Program-made: the position numbers and the translations under genes | The notes under the pieces: generated by a model | What the model saw: the letters and a program-made list of their open reading frames with translations, nothing else | Told to the model about the DNA's origin: nothing | The model's database searches: none | From: Sphaerochaeta sp. | GTDB taxonomy: Bacteria > Spirochaetota > Spirochaetia > Sphaerochaetales > Sphaerochaetaceae | DNA length: 49,334 nucleotides | Assembly (NCBI GenBank): GCA_018399495.1 | Contig: JAGYOG010000017.1 | Coordinates: 1-49,334 of the forward strand | Direction of reading: 5' to 3' | Shown here: positions 34,211-42,762 of the stretch, piece by piece | Numbering within the stretch: the first letter of the stretch is position 1 | How the letters are laid out: every line of letters starts with the position of its first letter

Positions 34211-36667
34211 TTATGGTTTTTTTGTCTGAGAAGATATCGGGTGCTCAGGATCAGGCCAAGGCTGGCATGATCCAATAGGAGTTTTGGTAATCCAATTATC
34301 AATTGGTTTCTTGTCCTCCATAGCTCTCCATACATCTTCAGCTCGAATCGGCATATGAGTCAGATCGGCTCCAACTGCTTCATAAATAGCATTCCCCAAC
34401 GCAGGGGCAACAGAAATCATCGGATGTTCGGCAACACCACGTGCCCCATAGGGTCCATCAATCTGTGAGTTTTCTACTGCAATGGCCTCTACCTCAAAAG
34501 GCAAATCCATGGAAGTAGGTATCTTATTATCTGTAAAGGAAGGGTTGAGCAGATGGCCTTCCTTATCGTATATGTATCCTTCGCACATTGCAGTGCCCAA
34601 GCCTTGGAGCATTCCCCCTATAATTTGGCCTCTGAGCAACTCAGGATTCACCACTTTACCTACATCAAAAGCTGAGGCTATCTTACGAAGAGCATATTCA
34701 CCGGTAACAGGATTTACTTCACAGATGATGCCATGCGCACCGAATGTCCAGTTAAGGGCCGGATTTCCTTGGCCGGTCTCCTTATCAAGATTGGAAAGTC
34801 CCTGTGCAATATAACTGCCAACCCCAATCAGAGGGCCGCCTATGCCTATTCCATCAAAATATGCATATCCTATGGAAATCTCAGACCAGGATACCCTATT
34901 ATCTGGGTGATTGCGTATATAGATAAAGTCAGCATCATGGGAAAGATCATCTTCACTGGCCTTCAAGATATGTGAAGCTACCTTATAGCCCTTTTCCAAC
35001 AGATCATTACAAGCAAGGATACACGCATTACCACTCAGCACCAGCCCCTTGGATGCAACTGTCTGCCAGTCATAGGGATCACTATCGGTATCTTTCTCCA
35101 CTTTGACAAATACCTGATCCAGTCTAAACCCCAACCGTTCTGCCACTATCTGCGCAAGGGCAGTGGTCGAACCTTGCCCTATCTCAGTCAACCCGACAGT
35201 CACAGAGACTGTCCCATCACTATTCATCTTCACTACCGCGGCAGTAGCGGTATTGCTGGGTATGGCAGGAGCCTTCTGCAACAGGGCAATACTCTTGCCC
35301 AATTTCAGGCCAGTCTCTTTCTCTCTCTGCAGCTCAGCTTTTGTTTTTTTACCATAGCCAATAGCCTTGGCTGCAGCATCCATGCAAGCTATCACACTCC
35401 CTGTGTGTTCGTTAATCTTCTCCCCAGTCAAGGTGATGGAACCTGGTTTAAGAGCATTGAGACGTCTGAATTCCATTGGGTCCATCCCAAGAGTATGGGC
35501 AACCAAATCCATATGTCGCTCAATTCCCCAGTGAAACTCCACATGCCCAAACCCACGATAGGCAGTTCCATAGGGCTTGTTGGTATAGAGGGTATATGCA
35601 TCAACCCAAGCATTGGGAATCTCATATGGACCTGATGCAGAATAGCCTGAGGCACGGGTTACATTCACTGCATAATCAGCATACGCTCCAGCATCCCAGT
35701 ACATATCCATCCTTTGAGCAATTATTTTTCCCTCTAGAGAAACACCTGTTTTGATACGATACGTAAGGGCACTACGACAAGGAAGCAAAGAGAACTCTTC
35801 TTCTCGGGTCGCTTGGAACTTTACAGGAAGCCCTCCAGCCTTCTTGGAGAGGCATGCAGCTAATGGCTCAATATGAATACCGGCCTTACCCCCGAAACCT
35901 CCTCCGACATGGGGAATTATGACTCTCACTTTGTTCAAAGGTAGGCTAAATGTCCTACAAAACAAATTTCGTACTGTAAATGGCGATTGTGCACTGGTAT
36001 GAATGGTAACCCTATCACCAAGGCCCCACTTTACAATAGCTACATGCGTCTCCATCGGGACGTGCTGAACACTAGGATTGTCATACTCCCTCTCGATTAC
36101 GTAGTCAGCATCAACGAAACCCTGCTCAACATCCCCTTTACGCAATTTGGTTAAGTTGGCGATATTAGTCCCAGGTATGGGAGTAAAAACAGCCTTGACG
36201 TAGTCATAGTTGCCAAGGTCGGGATGTACCAAGGGGGCATCCTCCTTCAGAGCATCCATATGATTGAGGACGGGGGTAAGCACTTCATACTCAACCTCTA
36301 TTAGATCGACAGCCTTTTGAGCTAGTGCAAGGGTCTCTGCTGCCACAGCAGCCACTGCCTCCCCAAAGTGACGAACCTCACCCTTGGCAAGAATATCCTT
36401 GTCCACTACATACAGACCTATGCGATAATCCAATTCCTCTCCGGTAAGGACGGCATGCACTCCTTCCAATGCCTCAGCTTTGGAAGTATCTATACTGAGT
36501 ATCTTTGCCCGTGCATGGGGACTTGGCTTTATCTTTGCATAGAGCATCCCGGGAAATACCATATCACTTACATATTGAGCCTCTCCTGTCAACTTTTCTG
36601 TTATATCAAGCCTAGTTGCACTCGTCCCAACTTGCTTTAAAAGGCTTTTGTCGAGTGTTTCATACAT
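34211..36667 (-). CDS. Xanthine-dehydrogenase-family molybdenum hydroxylase, large subunit
   Basis: 818 residues, the molybdopterin-binding catalytic subunit. Landmarks are the N-terminal RLDITEKLTGEAQYVSDM, QSPFTVRNLFCRTF, HVGGGFGGKAG, the arginine loop GTAYRGFGHVEFHWG, LTEIGQGSTTALAQI and the C-terminal GARGVAEHPM with the catalytic glutamate. The active site is intact. The RGFGHVE loop differs from the usual RGFGxPQ, so the substrate may not be xanthine. It overlaps the 2Fe-2S gene by 8 bases. Together with the next two genes it forms a three-subunit enzyme that would hydroxylate an N-heterocycle next to a ring nitrogen. No cofactor-insertion (XdhC-type) gene is in view. Confidence 0.92.
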   Translation of the reverse strand: MYETLDKSLLKQVGTSATRLDITEKLTGEAQYVSDMVFPGMLYAKIKPSPHARAKILSIDTSKAEALEGVHAVLTGEELDYRIGLYVVDKDILAKGEVRHFGEAVAAVAAETLALAQKAVDLIEVEYEVLTPVLNHMDALKEDAPLVHPDLGNYDYVKAVFTPIPGTNIANLTKLRKGDVEQGFVDADYVIEREYDNPSVQHVPMETHVAIVKWGLGDRVTIHTSAQSPFTVRNLFCRTFSLPLNKVRVIIPHVGGGFGGKAGIHIEPLAACLSKKAGGLPVKFQATREEEFSLLPCRSALTYRIKTGVSLEGKIIAQRMDMYWDAGAYADYAVNVTRASGYSASGPYEIPNAWVDAYTLYTNKPYGTAYRGFGHVEFHWGIERHMDLVAHTLGMDPMEFRRLNALKPGSITLTGEKINEHTGSVIACMDAAAKAIGYGKKTKAELQREKETGLKLGKSIALLQKAPAIPSNTATAAVVKMNSDGTVSVTVGLTEIGQGSTTALAQIVAERLGFRLDQVFVKVEKDTDSDPYDWQTVASKGLVLSGNACILACNDLLEKGYKVASHILKASEDDLSHDADFIYIRNHPDNRVSWSEISIGYAYFDGIGIGGPLIGVGSYIAQGLSNLDKETGQGNPALNWTFGAHGIICEVNPVTGEYALRKIASAFDVGKVVNPELLRGQIIGGMLQGLGTAMCEGYIYDKEGHLLNPSFTDNKIPTSMDLPFEVEAIAVENSQIDGPYGARGVAEHPMISVAPALGNAIYEAVGADLTHMPIRAEDVWRAMEDKKPIDNWITKTPIGSCQPWPDPEHPISSQTKKP

Positions 36668-37145
36668 AACTCAACTCCTCCTTTGGCTCATATCCCCCAG
36701 TCACATCAAGGATGGCTTCGATAATCTGCTCATAGCCTGTGCACCGACAGAAATTGCCTTCCAATCCTTCTAGGATCTCTTTTCTAGTAGGATGCGGGTG
36801 CTGGTGAATAAGTTCTCGAGCACTCATAATCATCCCTGCAGTACAAAAACCGCATTGTACAGCTCCATGCTTTTCAAAAGCCTCTTGTAAGACCGACAGC
36901 ATTCCCCCAGATGCTTCCCCCTCGATGGTTTCGACGACTCCCCCATCAGCTTCAGCAGCAAGCACCATACAAGAATTCACTGTCTTGCCATTGAAAAATA
37001 CCGTGCAGGCTCCACACTCTCCTGCTCCGCATCCTTCCTTGGTACCTGTCAATCCAAGATCCTCTCTAAGAAACCGTAGCAATGTCCTATTTTCTTCAAT
37101 ATCTCGTTCATAAATTCTATTGTTGACTGTTACCTTGATTCTCAT
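36660..37145 (-). CDS. Molybdenum hydroxylase 2Fe-2S subunit
   Basis: 161 residues from ATG 37145, which has AAGGAGG upstream and overlaps the stop of the FAD subunit (ATGA). The plant-type cluster is bound by Cys39, Cys44, Cys47 and Cys59 (EGCGAGECGACTVF). The second, helical cluster is bound by Cys98, Cys101, Cys133 and Cys135 (CGFCTAGM, FCRCTGY). All eight cysteines are present. It carries electrons between the molybdenum site and FAD. The longer frame (six more codons) would start inside the upstream gene. Confidence 0.95.
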   Translation of the reverse strand: MRIKVTVNNRIYERDIEENRTLLRFLREDLGLTGTKEGCGAGECGACTVFFNGKTVNSCMVLAAEADGGVVETIEGEASGGMLSVLQEAFEKHGAVQCGFCTAGMIMSARELIHQHPHPTRKEILEGLEGNFCRCTGYEQIIEAILDVTGGYEPKEELSYV

Positions 37146-37960
37146 GAAATTACCTCCTTCCATAATCGCTTGGTGTATTCCCCCACCATAAACGTGCGGT
37201 ACTCTTTGCTACAACGCACATCACTGATGGGATGAATGATCACGTTAACGGCCTCAATAACTTCAGGTAAAGACAGAGAAAGGGGTAACAGCGGAGTAAC
37301 CACAGGGGTGGGAGCAGAGGAACTTACGCCAATTCTTGCACCTTTACCAACGTTGGCTACAGCCACACCGACAATACCAAGATCATGTCCTTGAATTCTC
37401 TTCAGCTTCCTATAGACCCCTCGGACACCTGCCTTATCAGCAGGAATGTGAAGGGAAGTCACCATCTCATTCGGCTTCAGTGCTGTCCTTTTAACCCCGG
37501 TAAAGAACTCTGCAATAGGAACTTCCCTCTTCCCCTGTTTTGACTCAATCAATACAGTGGCATCGAGACAGAGCAAAGCCGGAGCCATATCTGAGCAAGG
37601 AGAAGCGTTGACAATATTGCCTACTACAGTGGCACGATTACGGATTTGAAATGAGGCAAGATCCCTTGCACATGAGCATAGCAAGGGATAATGCTGTCTG
37701 ATGTTTGCATCGGTAAGAATTTCATTGATGGTCACAGCAGGACCTATTTTCAAGCCAGTTTTCTTGTCCCAAGTTATGGCATCAACTCCTGGTATCTTTT
37801 TTAGGTCAACAACCATCTTTGGTCGATAAACACCATTACGGATATTGACCAACAAGTCAGTGCCCCCAGCGAGGAGTTTTGAATCTGATTCGCCTGTTGC
37901 AATCATATCCAAAAGTTGCTCCCTTGATTGAGGAGCTTTGTAGCTAAATGTAACTAACAT
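37142..37960 (-). CDS. Molybdenum hydroxylase FAD-binding subunit
   Basis: 272 residues of the CO-dehydrogenase/xanthine-dehydrogenase FAD-domain family. LLAGGTDLLVNIRNG binds the flavin phosphates, RNRATVVGNIVNASPCSDMAP is cut at its usual second flavin loop, and the C-terminal CO_deh_flav_C domain starts near residue 170. It starts within the end of the DUF2877 gene (7-base overlap), with AAGGGGG upstream, and overlaps the 2Fe-2S gene. It should pass electrons to NAD+ or another acceptor. Confidence 0.93.
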   Translation of the reverse strand: MLVTFSYKAPQSREQLLDMIATGESDSKLLAGGTDLLVNIRNGVYRPKMVVDLKKIPGVDAITWDKKTGLKIGPAVTINEILTDANIRQHYPLLCSCARDLASFQIRNRATVVGNIVNASPCSDMAPALLCLDATVLIESKQGKREVPIAEFFTGVKRTALKPNEMVTSLHIPADKAGVRGVYRKLKRIQGHDLGIVGVAVANVGKGARIGVSSSAPTPVVTPLLPLSLSLPEVIEAVNVIIHPISDVRCSKEYRTFMVGEYTKRLWKEVIS

Positions 37961-38895
37961 ATTTCCCCCTTATATTCGAAATCTGAAACCAGGACAGAAA
38001 AAGCAAACAAGAATCCAAGACCTGTATCGAGACCAGAACTATGTCCGAAGTCAGCAATGGCTTCCCAAGATGCTTTATCTGCAACATGGCGTGAAAAATC
38101 CTTTGCTATTGCAATAAGAGGTTGGGAGAACAACCCTTTGGAAGCAAGGCCCAACAATTGCAACGAGATATCTGTGGTTGCTGGTTTAGTATTACGTAGG
38201 AAATCTGAAAGGATGCTGGTAATAGCATACAAGTAGGTATGCAAAGCCAGTCCGAAGAAAGAAGGTTCACACATATGCAGGGCCATGAAAAAACCACAAA
38301 GGAAATCATCCCCACTGGGGGTAGAACCAGGGCCAAGACCCAAAAGTCCTTCAATACCCCGTCTTGCCAAAGCAATATTGTGTGTCTGGATACTTTTTTT
38401 AAGTAATTGTGCATTGAATGTAACAAGAGAAGAAAAGACAGTTGTTTCTCTACCAGGACAGAATAACGAATCTACTGTCAAAGCTACCTGTTTCTCTTGT
38501 TGTACAGCCAAGAGGATATTCATTTGCTCACGCAGGTAAGAAACTTCAATGGAGGAAATCTTAGGTGGAACCTCTTCTGAAGAAGGAACCCGTTTAGCTC
38601 CCTTGCAGGATACCCAAATCCCACAATCAAAGAACAGGGAATTTTCCTTGAACATTCCTTCTTGAGCTTTGGTGAAGGCAAATTCTTCAAACCCAGCATA
38701 AGGATCTGAAAAGTAGACTAAAGCAGAAGATGGATGCAACTGTTCTGTGTGCATCACCAAAGTATACAGTTTTCTCTTCTCATCAATGATATTCAAAGCA
38801 GAATGGAAAATAGAGTGCACCCTCACTTCCCTAGGTTTTAGGGAAAAACAAGAGCCAAGTAAAAGGACATGTCCACTAGGCCATGTGGTGTGCAT
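37954..38895 (-). CDS. DUF2877 protein, AllH-like (oxamate transcarbamylase subunit)
   Basis: 313 residues with the DUF2877 signature GLLGLGPGSTPSGDDFLCGF near 185 and a late HSSGLDTGLGFLFAF. In E. coli the DUF2877 protein YlbF (AllH) acts with FdrA (AllF) and the DUF1116 protein YlbE (AllG) in the oxamate carbamoyltransferase of allantoin breakdown. FdrA and DUF1116 are fused in a single gene at the head of this same cluster, so all three parts of that enzyme are present. It overlaps the GntR gene by 20 bases and the FAD subunit by 7. The role here is inferred. Confidence 0.85.
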   Translation of the reverse strand: MHTTWPSGHVLLLGSCFSLKPREVRVHSIFHSALNIIDEKRKLYTLVMHTEQLHPSSALVYFSDPYAGFEEFAFTKAQEGMFKENSLFFDCGIWVSCKGAKRVPSSEEVPPKISSIEVSYLREQMNILLAVQQEKQVALTVDSLFCPGRETTVFSSLVTFNAQLLKKSIQTHNIALARRGIEGLLGLGPGSTPSGDDFLCGFFMALHMCEPSFFGLALHTYLYAITSILSDFLRNTKPATTDISLQLLGLASKGLFSQPLIAIAKDFSRHVADKASWEAIADFGHSSGLDTGLGFLFAFSVLVSDFEYKGEIC

Positions 38896-39544
38896 GAAAG
38901 AGTGCCTCCATAATTGCAGAATCTACCTTTTCCTTTCCCCAGAGAATATTCAGCCTCATTATTTCCTGTGCAGTTTCACAATCTCGCTTTTCCAAAGCAT
39001 CAAGCAGATTCAAGTGATCATCTTTCATTCTTTCTAGCCGTTCAGGATTGGTGACATCCGAAAGTCGGACAAAATGTATCCTCTTGGAGATGTCACCAAG
39101 AAACTGAGCCAATACCTGATTTCCCGCAGCTTGGGCAAGTTCTTCATGAAACTGTTCATCTTCACTAGCGAACACACCTCCAGATACTGACAAGTTTTTA
39201 GCGATGGCTTGCCAGCGTGTCCTCAAATTCTTGATAACATCCGTATCAAGTTCTTGTTTACATATGAGATTGACAACCTCCAGTTCCAAAACCAAGCGTG
39301 TATCATAGAGCTCATTGATTTCCCTAAGGTCAATCATCCTCACTTTGTATCCCTTATGCGGTTCCTTTTCTATGAGGCGCGCTACAACGAGGCTATTAAG
39401 AGCCTCACGGACAGGGGAGCGGCTTACACCGAATTCAGAGCAGAGTTCCTCCTCAGTGAATCTATACCCGGGAGAGTAAGCCCACGTACTTATACGATCT
39501 GCGAGAGTATTATAGATAGCGACACTATGTGAACATTCACCCAT
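38876..39544 (-). CDS. GntR-family regulator with FCD domain
   Basis: 222 residues. The winged helix (FTEEELCSEFGVSRSPVREAL) is followed by an all-helical FCD ligand domain, which often binds a carboxylated metabolite through a metal. It lies inside the catabolic cluster, 20 bases after the DUF35 gene, and overlaps the DUF2877 gene, so it is co-transcribed. The TTGTATACAA-type palindrome inside the cluster promoter is a typical FCD-GntR site, so autoregulation of the whole cluster is likely. ATG with GGGGAG 7 bases upstream. Confidence 0.93.
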   Translation of the reverse strand: MGECSHSVAIYNTLADRISTWAYSPGYRFTEEELCSEFGVSRSPVREALNSLVVARLIEKEPHKGYKVRMIDLREINELYDTRLVLELEVVNLICKQELDTDVIKNLRTRWQAIAKNLSVSGGVFASEDEQFHEELAQAAGNQVLAQFLGDISKRIHFVRLSDVTNPERLERMKDDHLNLLDALEKRDCETAQEIMRLNILWGKEKVDSAIMEALFHAHHMA

Positions 39545-39564
39545 GGCAAAGCTCCCCTGTAATC

Positions 39565-39948
39565 CTACTCTGTAAACAAGAACACCTTCACGGGATTACC
39601 AGGCCTCTCATTGCTCTCAATAACAGTGGAGTGAAGTGACATCCCTGTCTTGGGGTCATCCACCTCCAGCTGCCCTGATGCACGTAAGCCATTTTCAAAC
39701 TCAACAATACCAAATAACATATTCTTTTTGGTATATCCCTCGGGTAGGTTCCAAAGCCGTGTCCAAGAGAGCAGGGTACAAGGACCTTCAAGATCAAAGG
39801 TCTCCCACCCCTTATTGGTTTCCGGATCCCGCCTCGTGTTACACTTACTGCATACCATTGGGGCAGGATAATATAGGGAACCACACTTCTGACATTTGTA
39901 CGCTGATATTTTTGGTTCCTTCTGGTCGTACATACTGAAATCAATCAT
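39565..39948 (-). CDS. DUF35 / Zn-ribbon OB-fold partner protein
   Basis: 127 residues with a zinc ribbon (Cys19, Cys22, Cys33, Cys36) followed by an OB-fold DUF35 domain (PCTLLSWTRLW to FLFTE). Proteins of this kind form complexes with thiolase-fold enzymes, where the OB domain can shape the acyl-CoA site. The gene directly follows the thiolase-like gene (11-base gap), so the two are almost certainly partners. GGGGGGTG lies 4 bases before the ATG. Confidence 0.9.
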   Translation of the reverse strand: MIDFSMYDQKEPKISAYKCQKCGSLYYPAPMVCSKCNTRRDPETNKGWETFDLEGPCTLLSWTRLWNLPEGYTKKNMLFGIVEFENGLRASGQLEVDDPKTGMSLHSTVIESNERPGNPVKVFLFTE

Positions 39949-39959
39949 GGATCACCCCC

Positions 39960-41156
39960 CTACTCTTTTGCGCAGATAAGTGCGACAACATTGTTGCCAA
40001 AGCCTCCGAAATTAACAGACATACCATACTTTGGATTGTGTACCTGTCTGCCCTTCTCAGCTTCTCCACGCAACTGTCTTACTAGTTCAACTGCTTGAGA
40101 GACTCCAGTAGCCCCTACCGGGTGGCCTTTGGATTTCAGCCCCCCTGAGGTGTTAATGGGCATCTTTCCATCGATGTTTGTCTCACCCTTTCGAACTGCA
40201 AGGAAACTCTTACCTCGTTCGAAAAATCCCACTTCCTCACTGATGGCAAACTCCAAAATAGAAAATGCATCATGCAACTCGGCGAAAGAAATGTCCGAGG
40301 GCTTGAGCGATGCCATTGCGTAGGCTTTCTCAGCAGAGATTCTCACTGCATTAAGCATGAGAGGATCTTTTCGGTTATGTACACAGTGGGTATCTGTAGC
40401 ACTTGCAATTCCTGCAATTCTGATGGGCTTCTTGGGAAAATCCTTAGCCTTCGGCGAGTCCATATTCACCAGCAATAACGCTGCGGCCCCATCGCTTACA
40501 GGGCAGGTGGAGTACATCCGCAGCGGTTCTGCTACATAGGTATTTACCACCGACGCATCAGGTCCGTCGGCTATTGCCTCAATGGTGCAGGGAGCCTGAA
40601 TATGAGCATACTTGTTCTTTGCCCCATTTGCATGGTTTTTTACCGCAAGAAGAGCAAGATCTCGTTCGGTCATACCATATCGCTCCATATACATTCGGGT
40701 GAACATTCCTCCAAAGCCAGGTAAGGTTAAGCCCATATTGTATTCGGCATCGGTATGGAGCATCGTTGCCACATAATCGGTACCAAGCCAGCCGGTGACC
40801 TTGCGCATCACCTCTCCGCCAACGACCAAGACTATATCAGCCATACCACTTGCAACGGCCATATACCCTATTTTGATGGCACTCGCACCGGAAGCAGGGC
40901 CGTTCTCCACCAATTCGGCAGGAACCGGCTCCATATCCATGCGGCTGACCAAAGCCGAAGCAACAGCGGACTGGTGACAAAACAGGCCGCTTGCCATATT
41001 CCCTACGACAACTTGGTCAACTTCCTTTCTTCGTGCAAGAAAATGCGCATCCTCCAATGCATCAGTGGCAGCATATGCCATCACATCAGAAAGATCATAC
41101 TCAGAAGAATTACCAAATTTCGTATGTCCTATTCCAACAATTCCTACATTAGCCAT
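39960..41156 (-). CDS. Thiolase-fold protein lacking the nucleophilic cysteine
   Basis: 398 residues of the archaeal/SCP2-type thiolase family. The acylated cysteine normally sits in a segment like VEAACASGG; here the segment is VENGPASGA and position 87 is proline. The catalytic histidines remain in ELHDAFSILE and SKGHPVGATG, and the C-terminal NFGGFGNN loop is kept. Without the cysteine, ordinary thiolysis is unlikely. A known parallel is the actinobacterial Ltp2-ChsH2(DUF35) complex, where a thiolase-fold protein paired with DUF35 is a steroid side-chain aldolase. A retro-aldol or acyl-transfer role is therefore plausible. It starts 3 bases after the GNAT-like gene. Confidence 0.88.
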   Translation of the reverse strand: MANVGIVGIGHTKFGNSSEYDLSDVMAYAATDALEDAHFLARRKEVDQVVVGNMASGLFCHQSAVASALVSRMDMEPVPAELVENGPASGASAIKIGYMAVASGMADIVLVVGGEVMRKVTGWLGTDYVATMLHTDAEYNMGLTLPGFGGMFTRMYMERYGMTERDLALLAVKNHANGAKNKYAHIQAPCTIEAIADGPDASVVNTYVAEPLRMYSTCPVSDGAAALLLVNMDSPKAKDFPKKPIRIAGIASATDTHCVHNRKDPLMLNAVRISAEKAYAMASLKPSDISFAELHDAFSILEFAISEEVGFFERGKSFLAVRKGETNIDGKMPINTSGGLKSKGHPVGATGVSQAVELVRQLRGEAEKGRQVHNPKYGMSVNFGGFGNNVVALICAKE

Positions 41157-41159
41157 GAT

Positions 41160-41846
41160 CTACCTCTTAAACCCCGGAATCTGGGGATATTCGCTGGGCA
41201 TAATCAGCTTTTCCGAAGACTTAAGGTCCTCAGCAGAAACTGGTCGTACCCCAGTGCATTTGACGTCTCTCACAGCGTCCCAAAGAGGACGTGTCAACAC
41301 ATAGGTCGGGACGCCTCCCAATTCGTGCCTCACTTCAGGAAATAGCGAAGAGCGATCCTCAAGCTCGTATTCAATCATCCACCTCTTGAACCCATTTGGG
41401 CTCTCTGCAACAATATACACTTCATCCTCACCGAGGATATCAAGGTGGTTTTCCATCTTGGCAGCGAAGAGTTGCGCTCCCACTCTATACCCACGTTTGA
41501 TGGTTAAGGTATGTAAACTCATTCCTAACTTTGGAGTCACATGTCGGCTGGTGACAATACCTGCTATAACGCCATCTACGGTACCTACAAGCACAAACTC
41601 ATTTGCAACCCTGTAACGATACCAACCCAGGATTTCTGAATACATACGCACAGCTACGATGTCGTAAAAATCCTTGGCAACCCCAAACAAGGGATATAGA
41701 GTACCGAGAAGGGCCCCGACTTCTTCACGCTTGGCCTCACGAACCACCATCTTCTCTCCCGAAGCCAATGTTATCACCTTAGCAGGATAGGGCTTAAGCG
41801 GAATTTCCGGCGGTCGCAGGGTTTTTTCCATTGCATCCAATGCCAT
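41160..41846 (-). CDS. GNAT-like acyltransferase-fold protein
   Basis: 228 residues. The middle looks like a GNAT core: VVREAKREEVGALL at the N-terminal end, FVLVGTVDGVIAGIV as strands 2-4, and LTIKRGYRVGAQLFAAKM as the acetyl-CoA phosphate loop and helix (R-G-x-x-x-G). Residues 190-228 form an extra tail with no pattern that I know. The gene lies between the cyclase-family hydrolase (19-base gap) and the thiolase-like gene (3-base gap), so it is part of the pathway. It could be an acyl-CoA-dependent transferase or a non-catalytic partner. Substrate unknown. Confidence 0.65.
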   Translation of the reverse strand: MALDAMEKTLRPPEIPLKPYPAKVITLASGEKMVVREAKREEVGALLGTLYPLFGVAKDFYDIVAVRMYSEILGWYRYRVANEFVLVGTVDGVIAGIVTSRHVTPKLGMSLHTLTIKRGYRVGAQLFAAKMENHLDILGEDEVYIVAESPNGFKRWMIEYELEDRSSLFPEVRHELGGVPTYVLTRPLWDAVRDVKCTGVRPVSAEDLKSSEKLIMPSEYPQIPGFKR

Positions 41847-41865
41847 AATCGTCTCCTTTTATGAA

Positions 41866-42738
41866 CTATCTCTTTCTTGCCTCTTCATGCAACCAGGGAT
41901 TTTTTGCTCCTGCGATATCTCCAAAGCGGGTCAGCTCAGCCTTGGCTTTCTTTTCCATCAGAGCCTCATAGCGGTCATCCTCAACATGAGCAACAATTCT
42001 TGCTATGGAAGACTCCCCATCTACAAATCTCCAAGGGTAACAACCTATGACTGCCCTCTGGTTCAACAGCAGGTCAATATCCCCACCCACGCACTCCGCA
42101 TGGATAATGCCATGGTCAAACATCTCGATGTGCATAAGTTGGTACTTATCATCAGTGAAAATTTCATCAAGTCCTTTGCCATACTTCTTCTTGAAGTGAG
42201 TGTCACACTCCTTAGCTTCGCGAGGCATCCAGTCACGAATCTTGGTATTCATGGGGTGGTCTGCACTTCCACAGTCCACGCCAATCCAGCGCAGTTTCTT
42301 CTTCTTTGCCCACTCTGCAAACTCCCGGTCAGGACCTGGGTGTTTGATCATGTATCGGACCTCATCACCTGTTGGCTGGTCCCACCCGTAATGGTGAAAG
42401 CCTGTATGGATCAAAAGAATGTCACCTTCCTTCACCTCTACCCGGTCTTCTACCATTTTTGAGGTATAGACATCATAATCAGAGCAGACATCGGATAAGT
42501 CTACGATGGCACCCTCATGTACCAAGAAATCCATATCCAGCTGGGCAATGTCCTTTCCTGGGGTGTAAAAATGAATCTCTCCATCAAGGTGTGTCCCCAC
42601 ATGGTTTGAGTGAGTCACCACCTGCCCATTGGCCCCATTAGGTGCAAGTCTCTTGAAATATTGGACCTGTAGGGGGATGTATGTTGGCCAAGGTGGTGTG
42701 CCAATACCCAAAGGAATGGTCAGATCAATTACTTTCAT
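41866..42738 (-). CDS. Cyclase-family metal-dependent hydrolase (KynB/isatin-hydrolase type)
   Basis: 290 residues. The metal-binding motif HVGTHLDGEIHF gives His46, His50, Asp52 and His56, the family signature. GDILLIHTGFHHYGW and WIGVDCGSADHP are further conserved blocks, and the length is somewhat above KynB (about 210), closer to isatin hydrolase. Members hydrolyse amide bonds, including cyclic amides, using manganese or zinc, so ring opening after hydroxylation is a natural role. ATG 42738 has AAGGAG 8 bases upstream; the GTG one codon earlier is an alternative. It starts 24 bases after the FdrA-AllG fusion. Confidence 0.9.
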   Translation of the reverse strand: MKVIDLTIPLGIGTPPWPTYIPLQVQYFKRLAPNGANGQVVTHSNHVGTHLDGEIHFYTPGKDIAQLDMDFLVHEGAIVDLSDVCSDYDVYTSKMVEDRVEVKEGDILLIHTGFHHYGWDQPTGDEVRYMIKHPGPDREFAEWAKKKKLRWIGVDCGSADHPMNTKIRDWMPREAKECDTHFKKKYGKGLDEIFTDDKYQLMHIEMFDHGIIHAECVGGDIDLLLNQRAVIGCYPWRFVDGESSIARIVAHVEDDRYEALMEKKAKAELTRFGDIAGAKNPWLHEEARKR

Positions 42739-42762
42739 CACAATCTCCTTTTTTCGGTATGA

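Noticed and set aside
34211..37960. True xanthine dehydrogenase of a purine degradation operon
   Set aside because: The family is right, but the substrate loop RGFGHVE is unusual, and none of the standard downstream purine-degradation genes is present. The substrate is therefore left open.
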